Below, in pieces: positions 29,337 to 37,990 of a stretch of 64,000 bases of DNA. Within the stretch, counting starts at the first letter, position 1; every line of letters starts with the position of its first letter. The notes beneath the pieces are model-generated. The model saw nothing but the letters and a program-made list of their open reading frames with translations. It was not told the origin of the DNA and made no database searches. A program made the position numbers and the translations under genes. Origin of the DNA: an uncultured Polaribacter sp. (GTDB taxonomy: Bacteria; Bacteroidota; Bacteroidia; Flavobacteriales; Flavobacteriaceae); the NCBI RefSeq assembly GCF_947497695.1, contig NZ_CANMHM010000007.1, positions 1-64,000 on the forward strand, given 5' to 3'.

Positions 29337-32300
29337 TTAAACCTTAACAATATTAATTTCTTTATTCATATATATGAGTATTTTTTTATCAACCTTAAAA
29401 TGCATGGATTTTAAAATACGTTCATACTTTAATAATTGTTGTTGATGTGTGTTTGAAATGGCACCTGTCTTATAATCGATAATTGTTACTTCATTATTAT
29501 TAGAAAACACCAATCTATCAGGAATAATTACTTGCTTGTCTATATCTATGATTTCTCTCTCATTATATATTACTGCGTCCTCTGAAAAATAATTTTCTAA
29601 TTCGGGATGATTTACAACTGCATTTATACTGTTTTTTATTTGTTTTGTTTGTTGGTTATCTATAATTCCTTGTTGATTATATTGATAAATCACTCTATCA
29701 ATATCTTTTTTAGTGATAATTTTCGCAAAAATTTCATGAAGTAGATTACCAAAATCTATTGCTTCTCCTTGTTCAGTATTCCATAATTTAGAGGAATTAG
29801 CTAACAATACAATGTTGTGTTCTTGCCAAGGTGTTGCTATAAATTGCTCATGAATATCTGAAATAAGATTTTCCTCTTCTTTTTTACTTTTTCTATTTTC
29901 ATTTCCAAATAAATATTCTAGTTGATCGTCATTCCAGAGGTTTCGTTGTTTTAAATAATTAATGAATACTCCTGAATAAAAATTGGTATTTTCTTCTCCT
30001 TTTGCATTTATTTTTTTCTCAGTGATAATATGTAACTGTTCAACAGTTCTTGTTAGGGTTACATAAAGTAAATTAAAATTATCTAACTCTAACTCTTCTC
30101 TTTGTTGATTGTAAATAGTTAAACCTCTTTCACTAACAATAGATAAATTTTTACTGTAATCTACCAATAATTCATTAAAACCCTCATAAGATTCTGGCAG
30201 CTCGTTTAACCACGATTTTGGTTTTATTTGTCTGTAAACATCTACATCACAAGGAAAAATAACTACTGGAAATTCTAAACCTTTAGATTTATGAATAGTC
30301 ATAACCTGAACAGCAGAAGCACTTTCTGGAGCAACGATACTTAATCTGTCTTTTTTAAGTTCCCAAAACTCTAAAAAATCTGCAATGTCTGTTCCTTTTC
30401 TTTGTTGTTCTAAAACCACATCTAAGAAAAATTGAATATATGCATCTGATGATTTTATCAAATGAAAACCTCTAATAATTTCTTCTATTTTTTCGTAAAA
30501 AGGAAGTTGCTGGAATTTTGCAATATCAAATGCAACACCATAATTTTTTAAAGCCTGTAAAATAGTAGGGTTATCCGTCTTTGAAAACTCCTTTAAAAAA
30601 GTATTTTTAGGACTTTTTATTTGTAAATGTTGATATAAAAAATACAAAACTTCAAAACGTGTTTCTTCATCAGTTGGGTTTTGTATAGCCTTTAAAATAT
30701 TAATAATAAAAGTAACTTTTGCACTATTTTGAAGTAATAATGTTTCTGATGAAATAATATTAATTCCGTTTTCTGATAAATAATTTGCAACTTTAACGCC
30801 GTCTTTTCTTGTTCTTGTTAAAACGCAAATTTCATTCAAAGAAAAATCATTTTTTAGTTGATGAATCTTCTCTAAAACTTTCTGAGGATATTTTATTTTA
30901 TCTAGTTCTTTATCTTCATTTTTTTTTAAAAAATTTATAGTAACAAAACCGCCTTTTTTAGAGTTTTCTAATTGCTTATTACCATCAATAAAAATATTTT
31001 TATAAGAATCATTTTGAAGAAAATTAGCAGCATGCTGAAAAAAAGAATTGTTAAAATTGATGATTTCTGAATAGCTCCTAAAATTAGTTTCTAAATTTTT
31101 AATTTCTTTAGCTACATGAAAAGGATTTTCTTTTTCTGAACCTAGGTTAATAAACTGTTCTGCTTTACCACCTCTCCATCTGTAAATGGCTTGTTTTCCA
31201 TCGCCAACTAATAGTAAGTTACTTTTTTCTTGTGCCAAAGCATTGTCTATTAAGGGAACTAAATTTTGCCATTGCAATACAGAAGTATCTTGCATTTCAT
31301 CAATAAAATAATGTTGAAAACGCTGGCCAATTCTTTCATAAATAAAGGGTGCTGGTTGGTCTTTAATATTATCAGAAATTAGTTGATTAAACTCTGCATT
31401 TAATCGAATGTTATTTTCTTCTTTTATGGTTTCTAATTCTGAATTAATATGATTTAAAACCGCTAAAGGAATGATACTTTTTAACGCCAATTTATTCATA
31501 GAGAATTGCTGATAAATCAATTCTGATTCTTTATATAAACGAATAATTTCGGGTACAATTTGATCAATTGAAGTTGCAACGTCATCTAAAGTTGATTTGG
31601 AATAATATTGGTTAGTATCAATTGCTTTTTTAATAGTTTCACTTCGTTTGATAAAATCAATATTTACAGATTTTGTACTTAAATCACTAAAGAATTTAGG
31701 GATGGTTCCTCGCATAAAATCTTTGTGTTGCAAGTTGTTGTTGTCAATTAATTGAATACATTCTAACCCAACTCTTACAATTGCTTCTTTTAATTGTTTT
31801 TGCTGCTTATTTAGTTTAGTTTTTAAGTTAATGAAATCTTCTAGTTTTTTATCTGCAAGGTTTCTAAAATGTTTTACATCATCTTCATTTAGTAAAATTC
31901 TTGCAAACTCATTTAAATCTCTAGAAATATCCCAAGATTTATCATCGTCAGTTTTATCTAAAGAATACTCTATTAAAAGGTTGGTTAGTTTTTTGTCTGT
32001 ACCTATTTTAGAAATCAATACATCTACAGCTTCATTTAACAAAGAAACTGCATCCATTTCTACTTCAAAATTTAGCGATAACCCTAAATCAAAAGCAAAA
32101 TTTTTAATGATTTTATGCGTAAAACTATCAATAGTAGTAATTGAAAAAGCGGAATAATTTTGCAGAATTGCGTCTAAAATTCTTTTACTTCTTTCTTTAA
32201 TAATAGTTTTGTCAACTTCAATTTCATCAATAATCAAATTGAATAAATCGTTTTCTTTTCCATCTGCAAAATCTTCTAAGCTAGATAAAACACGCTCTTT

Positions 32301-32465
32301 CATTTCTCCAGCAGCTTTGTTGGTAAATGTAATTGCTAAAATTTTCTGAAACATAAAAATGTCATCAGAAGTTAATAAAACAATTAAATATTTTTTAACT
32401 AAAGTGAAGGTTTTTCCACTTCCTGCAGAAGCATTATATACTTGAAAAGTTGAGGGTTGTTGCAC
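29337..32465 (-). CDS. UvrD-type helicase/RecB-type nuclease (AddA-like)
   Basis: Double-strand-break processing enzyme of 1042 residues. It has a superfamily 1 helicase core with Walker A ASAGSGKT at 12-19, ITFTNKAAGEMKERV, TTIDSFTHKI, motif II FIDEMQDTS, GDGKQAIYRWRGG, and motif VMTIHKSKGLEFPVV. The extreme C-terminus carries a RecB/AddA nuclease motif, IPDRLVF followed by VTIIDYKTG. This domain set equals AddA of the AddAB complex. The usual partner AddB, which lies next to addA in many genomes, is not on either side here. The start MQQPSTFQVYNASAG fits relatives. Its role in recombinational repair is inferred from family. Confidence 0.9.
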   Translation of the reverse strand: MQQPSTFQVYNASAGSGKTFTLVKKYLIVLLTSDDIFMFQKILAITFTNKAAGEMKERVLSSLEDFADGKENDLFNLIIDEIEVDKTIIKERSKRILDAILQNYSAFSITTIDSFTHKIIKNFAFDLGLSLNFEVEMDAVSLLNEAVDVLISKIGTDKKLTNLLIEYSLDKTDDDKSWDISRDLNEFARILLNEDDVKHFRNLADKKLEDFINLKTKLNKQQKQLKEAIVRVGLECIQLIDNNNLQHKDFMRGTIPKFFSDLSTKSVNIDFIKRSETIKKAIDTNQYYSKSTLDDVATSIDQIVPEIIRLYKESELIYQQFSMNKLALKSIIPLAVLNHINSELETIKEENNIRLNAEFNQLISDNIKDQPAPFIYERIGQRFQHYFIDEMQDTSVLQWQNLVPLIDNALAQEKSNLLLVGDGKQAIYRWRGGKAEQFINLGSEKENPFHVAKEIKNLETNFRSYSEIINFNNSFFQHAANFLQNDSYKNIFIDGNKQLENSKKGGFVTINFLKKNEDKELDKIKYPQKVLEKIHQLKNDFSLNEICVLTRTRKDGVKVANYLSENGINIISSETLLLQNSAKVTFIINILKAIQNPTDEETRFEVLYFLYQHLQIKSPKNTFLKEFSKTDNPTILQALKNYGVAFDIAKFQQLPFYEKIEEIIRGFHLIKSSDAYIQFFLDVVLEQQRKGTDIADFLEFWELKKDRLSIVAPESASAVQVMTIHKSKGLEFPVVIFPCDVDVYRQIKPKSWLNELPESYEGFNELLVDYSKNLSIVSERGLTIYNQQREELELDNFNLLYVTLTRTVEQLHIITEKKINAKGEENTNFYSGVFINYLKQRNLWNDDQLEYLFGNENRKSKKEEENLISDIHEQFIATPWQEHNIVLLANSSKLWNTEQGEAIDFGNLLHEIFAKIITKKDIDRVIYQYNQQGIIDNQQTKQIKNSINAVVNHPELENYFSEDAVIYNEREIIDIDKQVIIPDRLVFSNNNEVTIIDYKTGAISNTHQQQLLKYERILKSMHFKVDKKILIYMNKEINIVKV

Positions 32466-32504
32466 AATTTTGTTTTAGAAGCTAATTGCACGAATTTACG
32501 AATT

Positions 32505-32770
32505 TATTGCATTGTTTTACAGAGTTACGCTGAGTATTTTATCAGAGATTCGCAAAGAAAAATGAGACACGAATTTCACGGATTTCACAGATTCTTTTGG
32601 ATAAAAGGCATTCCACAAAGTTACGCAGAGCATTTTCGCAGAGAATCATAGAGAAAATTTAAAATCTAAAAAAATATGTATCTAGTAATTTCATCTCGCA
32701 AAGACACGAAGACGCAAAGAAAAATCTTACAAAGCTTAACATTAGAGTGTTTCTTCCCTTTGGGAAGATT
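32505..32770. repeat. Mosaic of dispersed intergenic repeats
   Basis: The gap between the helicase-nuclease gene and the ZIP gene contains tandemly related motifs: cagagttacgctgag, cacaaagttacgcagag, cgcagagaatc, cgcaaagacacgaagacgcaaag, cacgaatttcacggatttcac, and the hairpin cttccctttgggaag (about 32753-32767) followed by attaagatggg. These families recur in many Bacteroidota intergenic regions. Open frames within it are not genes. Confidence 0.6.
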
Positions 32771-32782
32771 AAGATGGGATTT

Positions 32783-33619
32783 CTAACCCAAACCAACATC
32801 CAAACTCATCATTACAATAAAACCACCGATAAAACCAAGTGTAGCAATGTCTGTATATTTGTCTCTTTGGGTTTCTGGTATTACTTCTTCTACCACCACA
32901 AAAATCATTGCTCCTGCTGCAAATGCTAGAGCATAAGGTAAAATTGGTGTAAAAAAGGATACTGCTAAAGCACCTAAAACTGCTGCAACTGGCTCTACTA
33001 TTGCAGATAATTGTCCGTACCAAAAACTTTTTAATCGACTTACACCTTGCCTTCTTAAAGGCATTGCTACAGCAAAACCCTCTGGGAAATTCTGAATTCC
33101 AATACCTATTGCTAGTGAAATTGCAGCAATTATCATTTCAGTTTGTTCTACACCTACTAAAGTAGAAGCTGCACCAAATAATACTCCTACTGCTAAACCT
33201 TCTGGTATATTATGCAGGGTAATTGCTAGTACTAATAAAGTAGATCTGTGCAATTCTGTTTTTACACCTTCTGCTTCATTTTTTTCAAAATTAATGTGTA
33301 AATGAGGTAAAATTTTGTCCATTCCAAATAATGACAAAGCACCTAAAGCAAAACCAATTGCTGCAGGTATAACTTTTATAAAACCTTCTCCAGGACTGTT
33401 TTCTATTGCTGGAGCTAATAAACTCCAAAAACTTGCAGCAACCATTACACCACCTGTAAAACCTAACATACCATCTAAAACTGCTCTGTTTAATTTTTTA
33501 AAAAAGAAAACCAAAGCGGCCCCTGCAGCTGTTAAACCCCAAGTAAAGAGAGATGCATATAATGCAGCCCAAATTGGGTTTTCTTTTGCATATTCTACTA
33601 ATTGATCAAATAAACTCAT
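32783..33619 (-). CDS. ZIP-family metal transporter
   Basis: Inner-membrane importer of divalent metals (zinc, manganese or iron). The 278 residues have about eight membrane helices. The paired binding motifs are HNIPEG (136-141) in TM4 and NFPEG (177-181) in TM5. A His/Glu-containing loop (PHLHINFEKNEAEG, 105-118) lies between TM3 and TM4. It resembles the ZupT/GufA branch. Its start codon overlaps the stop of the DtxR-family regulator (ATGA-type), so the regulator and transporter are translated together and the transporter is probably controlled by the metal it carries. The metal cannot be told from sequence. Confidence 0.9.
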   Translation of the reverse strand: MSLFDQLVEYAKENPIWAALYASLFTWGLTAAGAALVFFFKKLNRAVLDGMLGFTGGVMVAASFWSLLAPAIENSPGEGFIKVIPAAIGFALGALSLFGMDKILPHLHINFEKNEAEGVKTELHRSTLLVLAITLHNIPEGLAVGVLFGAASTLVGVEQTEMIIAAISLAIGIGIQNFPEGFAVAMPLRRQGVSRLKSFWYGQLSAIVEPVAAVLGALAVSFFTPILPYALAFAAGAMIFVVVEEVIPETQRDKYTDIATLGFIGGFIVMMSLDVGLG

Positions 33620-34272
33620 GATTTTTTTATGTATAAATTGTTTGCTATTTTGTTTGAGATTGATAATTTTTTCTCGCCAATTAAAATAGATAAAGAATTA
33701 TCAAATTCTTCTTTGTCTAAAATGGTTATTTTTTTTCCTAGAGTAATGCCTTTTTTGTCTAAAAATTGTAAAAACTCAGATGATGAATCATCTACACCAA
33801 TACAAATTCCGCTTTCGTTTTTTAATAAAGTTGATAATAAACTTTTATCAACAGTTTTCAAATTACCCTCTTTATCTGGTATTGGATCTCCATGAGGATC
33901 ATGTGTTGGAAAGCCTAAAAAGGCATCGATTTGATCGATTAATTTGGGTGATTTTATATGTTCTAATTGTTCTGCAACTTCATGTACTTCATCCCAAGAA
34001 AAGTTTAACTTCTCAACCAAAAAAACCTCCCAAAGTCTATGTTTTCTAACAATATTTGCAGCAGTCTTTTTACCTAATTCTGTTAAAGTTACTCCTTTAT
34101 ATTTTTTATAAATAATAACTTTTTTGTCAGATAATTTTTTAATCATATCTGAAACAGAAGAAGCCTTGGTTTCTAATTTTTCTGCAATTGCATTTGTACT
34201 CACACCTTTATCTGTATCTAATTCTAAATGATAAATGGCTTTCAAATAATTCTCTTCAGAAAGTGTAAACAT
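33616..34272 (-). CDS. DtxR/MntR-family metal-dependent transcriptional regulator
   Basis: Repressor that binds DNA when loaded with Fe2+ or Mn2+. It has 218 residues. A winged helix domain covers 1-65 (SEENYLKAIYHLEL, VSTNAIAEKLETKASSVSDMIKKL, GVTLTELGKK). A dimerisation and metal-binding domain covers about 66-140 (RHRLWEVFLVE-like, EVAEQLEHIKSPKLIDQIDAFL, FPTHDPHGDPIP). A FeoA/SH3-like C-terminal domain follows. It overlaps the ZIP gene by 4 bp. The divergent TonB receptor gene shares its upstream region, which holds a 16-bp palindrome likely to be its operator. Confidence 0.92.
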   Translation of the reverse strand: MFTLSEENYLKAIYHLELDTDKGVSTNAIAEKLETKASSVSDMIKKLSDKKVIIYKKYKGVTLTELGKKTAANIVRKHRLWEVFLVEKLNFSWDEVHEVAEQLEHIKSPKLIDQIDAFLGFPTHDPHGDPIPDKEGNLKTVDKSLLSTLLKNESGICIGVDDSSSEFLQFLDKKGITLGKKITILDKEEFDNSLSILIGEKKLSISNKIANNLYIKKS

Positions 34273-34295
34273 TCAAACTATTTTTTTTGACGAAA

Positions 34296-34303
34296 CAAAT
34301 ATA
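34296..34303 (-). promoter_or_regulatory. -7 element for the dtxR/mntR-ZIP operon
   Basis: TATATTTG on the minus strand, 23 bp from the regulator ATG. The palindrome at 34329 lies at the position of its -33 box and upstream. Confidence 0.6.
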
Positions 34304-34328
34304 TACTTTTTATTTTTATTAAATTATT

Positions 34329-34344
34329 TTTAGCCTTGTCTAAA
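34329..34344. promoter_or_regulatory. Candidate DtxR/MntR operator
   Basis: Inverted repeat TTTAG-N6-CTAAA between the two divergent promoters. The arms resemble the TTAG/CTAA ends of DtxR-family boxes. Its position could block both promoters. No binding data; inferred from placement. Confidence 0.5.
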
Positions 34345-34352
34345 TATTATTT

Positions 34353-34360
34353 TATCTTTG
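34353..34360 (+). promoter_or_regulatory. -7 element for the TonB receptor operon
   Basis: TATCTTTG, 27 bp before the ATG at 34388 and 8 bp after the palindrome. A TTG at 34336 is too close to be a normal -33 box. Confidence 0.6.
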
Positions 34361-34387
34361 ACAAAAATTAAAACAAAACTAATTTAA

Positions 34388-36748
34388 ATGGACTTAAAGA
34401 ATATACTATTCATACTCACATTATTTGTAGTAAGTATGGTTTCTGCACAAAAAAGCACATTAAGTGGAACGATTACATCAAAAGGAGAAAATATTCCTTA
34501 TGCATTTGTATATGTAAAAGGAGGTACAGAAGGTACAAACTCAGATGAAAATGGTAACTATAAATTAGAAATTAAATCCGGAGAAAACATTGTTATCGAG
34601 GTAAGTTCTCAAGGGTTTAGAAAAATATCAAAAAAAATATCAATCAAAAAAAATGAAAATAGAACAATAAATTTTAAGCTGGTTGAGGATATGTTGGGCT
34701 TAAATGAAGTAGTGGTTAGTGCTACTAGAAATAGGGTAGAAAAACACAAAACAGCTGTTGTAGTTTCTACCATAAAACCAAGACTTTTAAATGCTACACA
34801 ATCTATTTCTTTAGCAGAAGGTTTAAGTTTTGCTCCTGGAGTTAGAGTGGAAACAAATTGCCAAAATTGCGGGTTTACACAAGTTAGATTGAATGGTTTA
34901 GAAGGTGGTTATACACAAATTTTATTGAATAGTAGACCTGTTTTTACGTCATTAATTGGTGTTTATGGTTTAGAGCAAATACCTACCAATATTATTGAAA
35001 AAGTAGAAGTTGTTAGAAGTGGTGGTTCTGCATTATTTGGTTCTAATGCTATTGCAGGTACTGTTAATGTGATTACAAAAGACCCTATTTTAAACACTTG
35101 GGAAATAGGTTCTAGTTTAGCTTCTATTGATGGTAAGGCTTTAGACAGATTGCTAACGTTTAATAGCTCTGTAGTTGCAGACGATTTAAAAAGTGGTTTT
35201 ACTTTATATGGAAACTATAGAAATAGAGATGCTTATGATGCTGATGGAGATGGTTTTACAGAATTGATAACGATTAGAAACAATACTGTTGGTGCAAAAG
35301 CATTTTTAAAACCTAATGATAGAAGTAGAATTTCTATAAACTTAAATTCTATTAAAGAGTATAGAAGGGGTGGTAATAAATTAGACTTAGCACCTCAATT
35401 TACAGATATCACAGAAGAATTAGATCACGATACTTTTATTGGGGGTGCAGAGTATGAAATAAATAGCAAAGATTTAACGAATAAATTTCAAGTGTACACT
35501 TCAGTTTCAAATACACTTAGAAAAAGTTATTATGGAGGTTTAGGTGGTTCAACTCAAAGACAAGATAGTATTACAGCAAATAATGCTTTTGGAAATACAG
35601 ATGATTTTGCATGGGTAAATGGAATTCAGAATACAAAAAGACTCTCTAATAATGATGTTTTAACAGTAGGTGCAGAAATAAACACTACCAATACAAAAGA
35701 TGCAATTGCTGGTTATAATAGATTAATTGATCAAAGTGTAAATTCTTTGGGTGCTTATGCACAGTATGAATGGAACCCAACAGAAAAATTTACAGCTCTA
35801 ATTGGTGGTAGATTAGACAATGTTTCTGTAAAAGGAGATTATAGTATTGGTGGCATCAATAGAAGTATAGATATTAACCAAACTGCATTTTCGCCAAGAT
35901 TAACGCTTTCTTATTTACTTTCTGATGCATTAAAGTTTAGAGGTGGTTATTCTAGAGGGTTTAGAGCTCCACAAGCTTTTAACGAAGATTTACACATTTC
36001 TAGTGTTGGGGGAGAACCTTTATTTGTTATTTTATCTGATGATTTAAAAACTGAATTTTCAAATGCCTATACAGCATCATTCAACTATTCTAAAACCATC
36101 AATTTAACGCAAATGAATTTTTTGGTAGAAGGTTTTTACACCACTATAGAAAATGCGTTTACACAAGTAAGCACAGGTGCTGTTTTAGATAATGGCTCTA
36201 TTTTAGAAGAAGTTAGAAATGGCTCTAGCGTAAGTGTATATGGCTCTAATTTTGAATTAGGAATTTCACCAAACACTAAATGGCAATTTCAATTGGGTGG
36301 AACGCTACAAAAAGCGATGTATAATGAAGCTCAAATTTTATTTGAGTCTGATGGAACTCCTGGAGAAAACGATATTCTTATTGATGAATTTACAAGAACG
36401 CCTAACTTTTACGGTTATTTTAATACCAGTTATATGCCAAACAAAAAATTTAACGTAGATGTAACAGGTACTTATACTGGCAGTATGATTGTACCTTTGG
36501 TAATAAGCGACAATGGTTTTTTACAACTAAACGAAGTGGATCCGTTTTTTGATATGAACATAAAATTAGAATCTCATATCGATTTTAATGATAGTTTTAT
36601 GATGACTGTTTCTGGAGGTGTAAAAAATATTTTTAATAGTTACCAAGATGATTTTTCTACAGGACCCACAAGAGATTCTGATTATGTTTATGGACCTATT
36701 GCACCAAGAACATTTTTTGTTGGTATAAAATTTGGTAGATTTCACTAA
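34388..36748 (+). CDS. TonB-dependent outer-membrane receptor
   Basis: Ligand-gated outer-membrane channel of 786 residues, powered by TonB-ExbBD. The signal peptide ends near VSAQ21. A carboxypeptidase-regulated-like beta-sandwich spans about 23-105. The plug begins near 115 (LNEVVVSATRNRVEKHKTAV) and includes VRLNGLEGGYTQILLNSRPV and SALFGSNAIAGTVNVIT. The rest is a 22-strand barrel ending in PRTFFVGIKFGRFH. The plug has a CxxC pair, C158 and C161 (NCQNCGF). It lies opposite a DtxR/MntR-type regulator and 12 bp before a thioredoxin-like gene, so it probably takes up a metal or metal complex. The plug resembles HmuR-like receptors. The ligand is not known. Confidence 0.9.
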   Translation: MDLKNILFILTLFVVSMVSAQKSTLSGTITSKGENIPYAFVYVKGGTEGTNSDENGNYKLEIKSGENIVIEVSSQGFRKISKKISIKKNENRTINFKLVEDMLGLNEVVVSATRNRVEKHKTAVVVSTIKPRLLNATQSISLAEGLSFAPGVRVETNCQNCGFTQVRLNGLEGGYTQILLNSRPVFTSLIGVYGLEQIPTNIIEKVEVVRSGGSALFGSNAIAGTVNVITKDPILNTWEIGSSLASIDGKALDRLLTFNSSVVADDLKSGFTLYGNYRNRDAYDADGDGFTELITIRNNTVGAKAFLKPNDRSRISINLNSIKEYRRGGNKLDLAPQFTDITEELDHDTFIGGAEYEINSKDLTNKFQVYTSVSNTLRKSYYGGLGGSTQRQDSITANNAFGNTDDFAWVNGIQNTKRLSNNDVLTVGAEINTTNTKDAIAGYNRLIDQSVNSLGAYAQYEWNPTEKFTALIGGRLDNVSVKGDYSIGGINRSIDINQTAFSPRLTLSYLLSDALKFRGGYSRGFRAPQAFNEDLHISSVGGEPLFVILSDDLKTEFSNAYTASFNYSKTINLTQMNFLVEGFYTTIENAFTQVSTGAVLDNGSILEEVRNGSSVSVYGSNFELGISPNTKWQFQLGGTLQKAMYNEAQILFESDGTPGENDILIDEFTRTPNFYGYFNTSYMPNKKFNVDVTGTYTGSMIVPLVISDNGFLQLNEVDPFFDMNIKLESHIDFNDSFMMTVSGGVKNIFNSYQDDFSTGPTRDSDYVYGPIAPRTFFVGIKFGRFH

Positions 36749-36760
36749 AAAATCTTTAAA

Positions 36761-37243
36761 ATGAAAACAATAGTACTCACTTTTTCAATGTTACTTTTTT
36801 TGGTTTTTACGGATGATTTAAAAGCACAAAACAAAAAAATTAACTGGCTCAATTTTCAGCAATTAGAAGACTCTTTAGCTATAAAGCCTAAAAAAGTATT
36901 TATTAATTTTCACACAGATTGGTGTGTTTATTGTAAAAAAATGGATGAAGCCGCTTTTAAAGATCCAGAAGTAATTCAGAAATTAAATAGCGAATTTTAT
37001 GCCGTAAAAATGAATAGTGAGTCTAGAAAACCCATAACTTTTGATGGTAAAATATATACTAATAAAGAAATTGGTAAAAAAAGAAAACCAATTCACGAAA
37101 TTCCATTATTGTTAGGCAATAGAAAAAATAAACCTTTTTCTTTACCTCTAACGATTCTTTTAGATGAAAAATTTAAAATTATAAAAAGAGACTTCGAATA
37201 TATTTCACCAAAAAATATGATTAATTTTTTAAATCAACATTAA
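36761..37243 (+). CDS. Periplasmic thioredoxin-fold protein
   Basis: A secreted thioredoxin-like protein of 160 residues. The signal peptide ends after LKA22. The redox motif is C55-V-Y-C58 in FHTDWCVYCKKMDE. The usual cis-proline region appears as SLPLTILLDE. It is probably cotranscribed with the TonB receptor (12 bp apart), whose plug also has a CxxC pair. A role in oxidising or reducing that pair, or in ligand handling, is inference. It lacks the extra helical insert of TlpA/ResA. Confidence 0.85.
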   Translation: MKTIVLTFSMLLFLVFTDDLKAQNKKINWLNFQQLEDSLAIKPKKVFINFHTDWCVYCKKMDEAAFKDPEVIQKLNSEFYAVKMNSESRKPITFDGKIYTNKEIGKKRKPIHEIPLLLGNRKNKPFSLPLTILLDEKFKIIKRDFEYISPKNMINFLNQH

Positions 37244-37316
37244 AAATTAGGAAATACTTATTTAGTAACTTAAAAGAAAATGGTAAATTTATTAAACGAA
37301 TACAAAAATTAATGTA

Positions 37317-37871
37317 CTATCGATAACAACCTTTGTAAGTCTCAGCTTTACTTTTAGCAGATAAAGAAAAAAGATACACCAAACCAGCAGAAGTAAATGA
37401 ATGAGATCTTTGTAAATCAAACCTAGCATCGCTATATCTATATGATGCCTGACCATTTAATCCAAATCTGTTAGAGATCCATAACGTACCACCAATTCCA
37501 AAATTTGCAGTTGGTGAAAGATCAATTGCTTCTATAAAACTACCTCCAATTACTGCATAAAGAGATAATTTATTTTTAGAAGTACCAAAATCGTATCTTA
37601 ATTCACCGTCAAATGTTTGATATTTTTGACCCTCTAGAAAATTAGCAGAAGTACTGGCAACCAATGTTGTATTTTTTAAAATATATCTTGCAACAGAAAA
37701 TCTTGGAAATTGATCTACTAGTCTTCCCCCAACAATAGGCCCATCACTTTCAGAATATAATACAGAACCTGCTCCAACAGATATGGCCCATTTTCTATCT
37801 TCATTTTGTGCATTTACCAAAGAAGAGCACGCTAAAAGTAAAAATATAATATAGTAAGAAATATTTTTCAT
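37317..37871 (-). CDS. Predicted outer-membrane beta-barrel protein
   Basis: I do not assign a known function. The 184 residues have a signal peptide ending at about VNAQ22, then alternating aromatic-rich strands (WAISVGAGSVLY, FPRFSVARYIL, ELRYDFG, ASYRYSDARFD) ending FTSAGLVYLF. This resembles the N-terminal barrel of the OmpA-family protein at 27597 ([18 protein letters not shown]), but there are no TSP3 repeats and no OmpA domain. The last 14 residues are a polar tail. It could be a natural barrel-only paralogue or a truncated OmpA-like gene. It has its own -7 element at 37906 (minus strand) and diverges from mfd. Confidence 0.75.
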   Translation of the reverse strand: MKNISYYIIFLLLACSSLVNAQNEDRKWAISVGAGSVLYSESDGPIVGGRLVDQFPRFSVARYILKNTTLVASTSANFLEGQKYQTFDGELRYDFGTSKNKLSLYAVIGGSFIEAIDLSPTANFGIGGTLWISNRFGLNGQASYRYSDARFDLQRSHSFTSAGLVYLFSLSAKSKAETYKGCYR

Positions 37872-37905
37872 GACTTTAGGGGATTGTATAATTCATAAAA
37901 GTACA

Positions 37906-37913
37906 CAAATATA
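37906..37913 (-). promoter_or_regulatory. -7 element for the barrel protein gene
   Basis: TATATTTG on the minus strand, 34 bp upstream of the ATG at 37871. No -33 TTTG at N19. Confidence 0.5.
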
Positions 37914-37966
37914 TTGTAATATTTAATAAATAAAAGCAGTTGGTGGTTTTTTACTGATATACACCT

Positions 37967-37974
37967 TACATTTG
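37967..37974 (+). promoter_or_regulatory. -7 element for mfd
   Basis: TACATTTG, 16 bp before the TTG start of mfd. The spacing supports the TTG as the true start because no ATG lies nearby in frame. Confidence 0.6.
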
Positions 37975-37990
37975 CACAAAATTTAGCAAG

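Noticed and set aside
32457..32651. 64-codon open frame in the gap between the helicase-nuclease and ZIP genes
   Set aside because: It lies entirely within dispersed repeats and has no family resemblance.
32769..33023. 84-codon minus-strand frame with many Cys residues
   Set aside because: Out-of-frame shadow of the ZIP transporter gene on the same strand.
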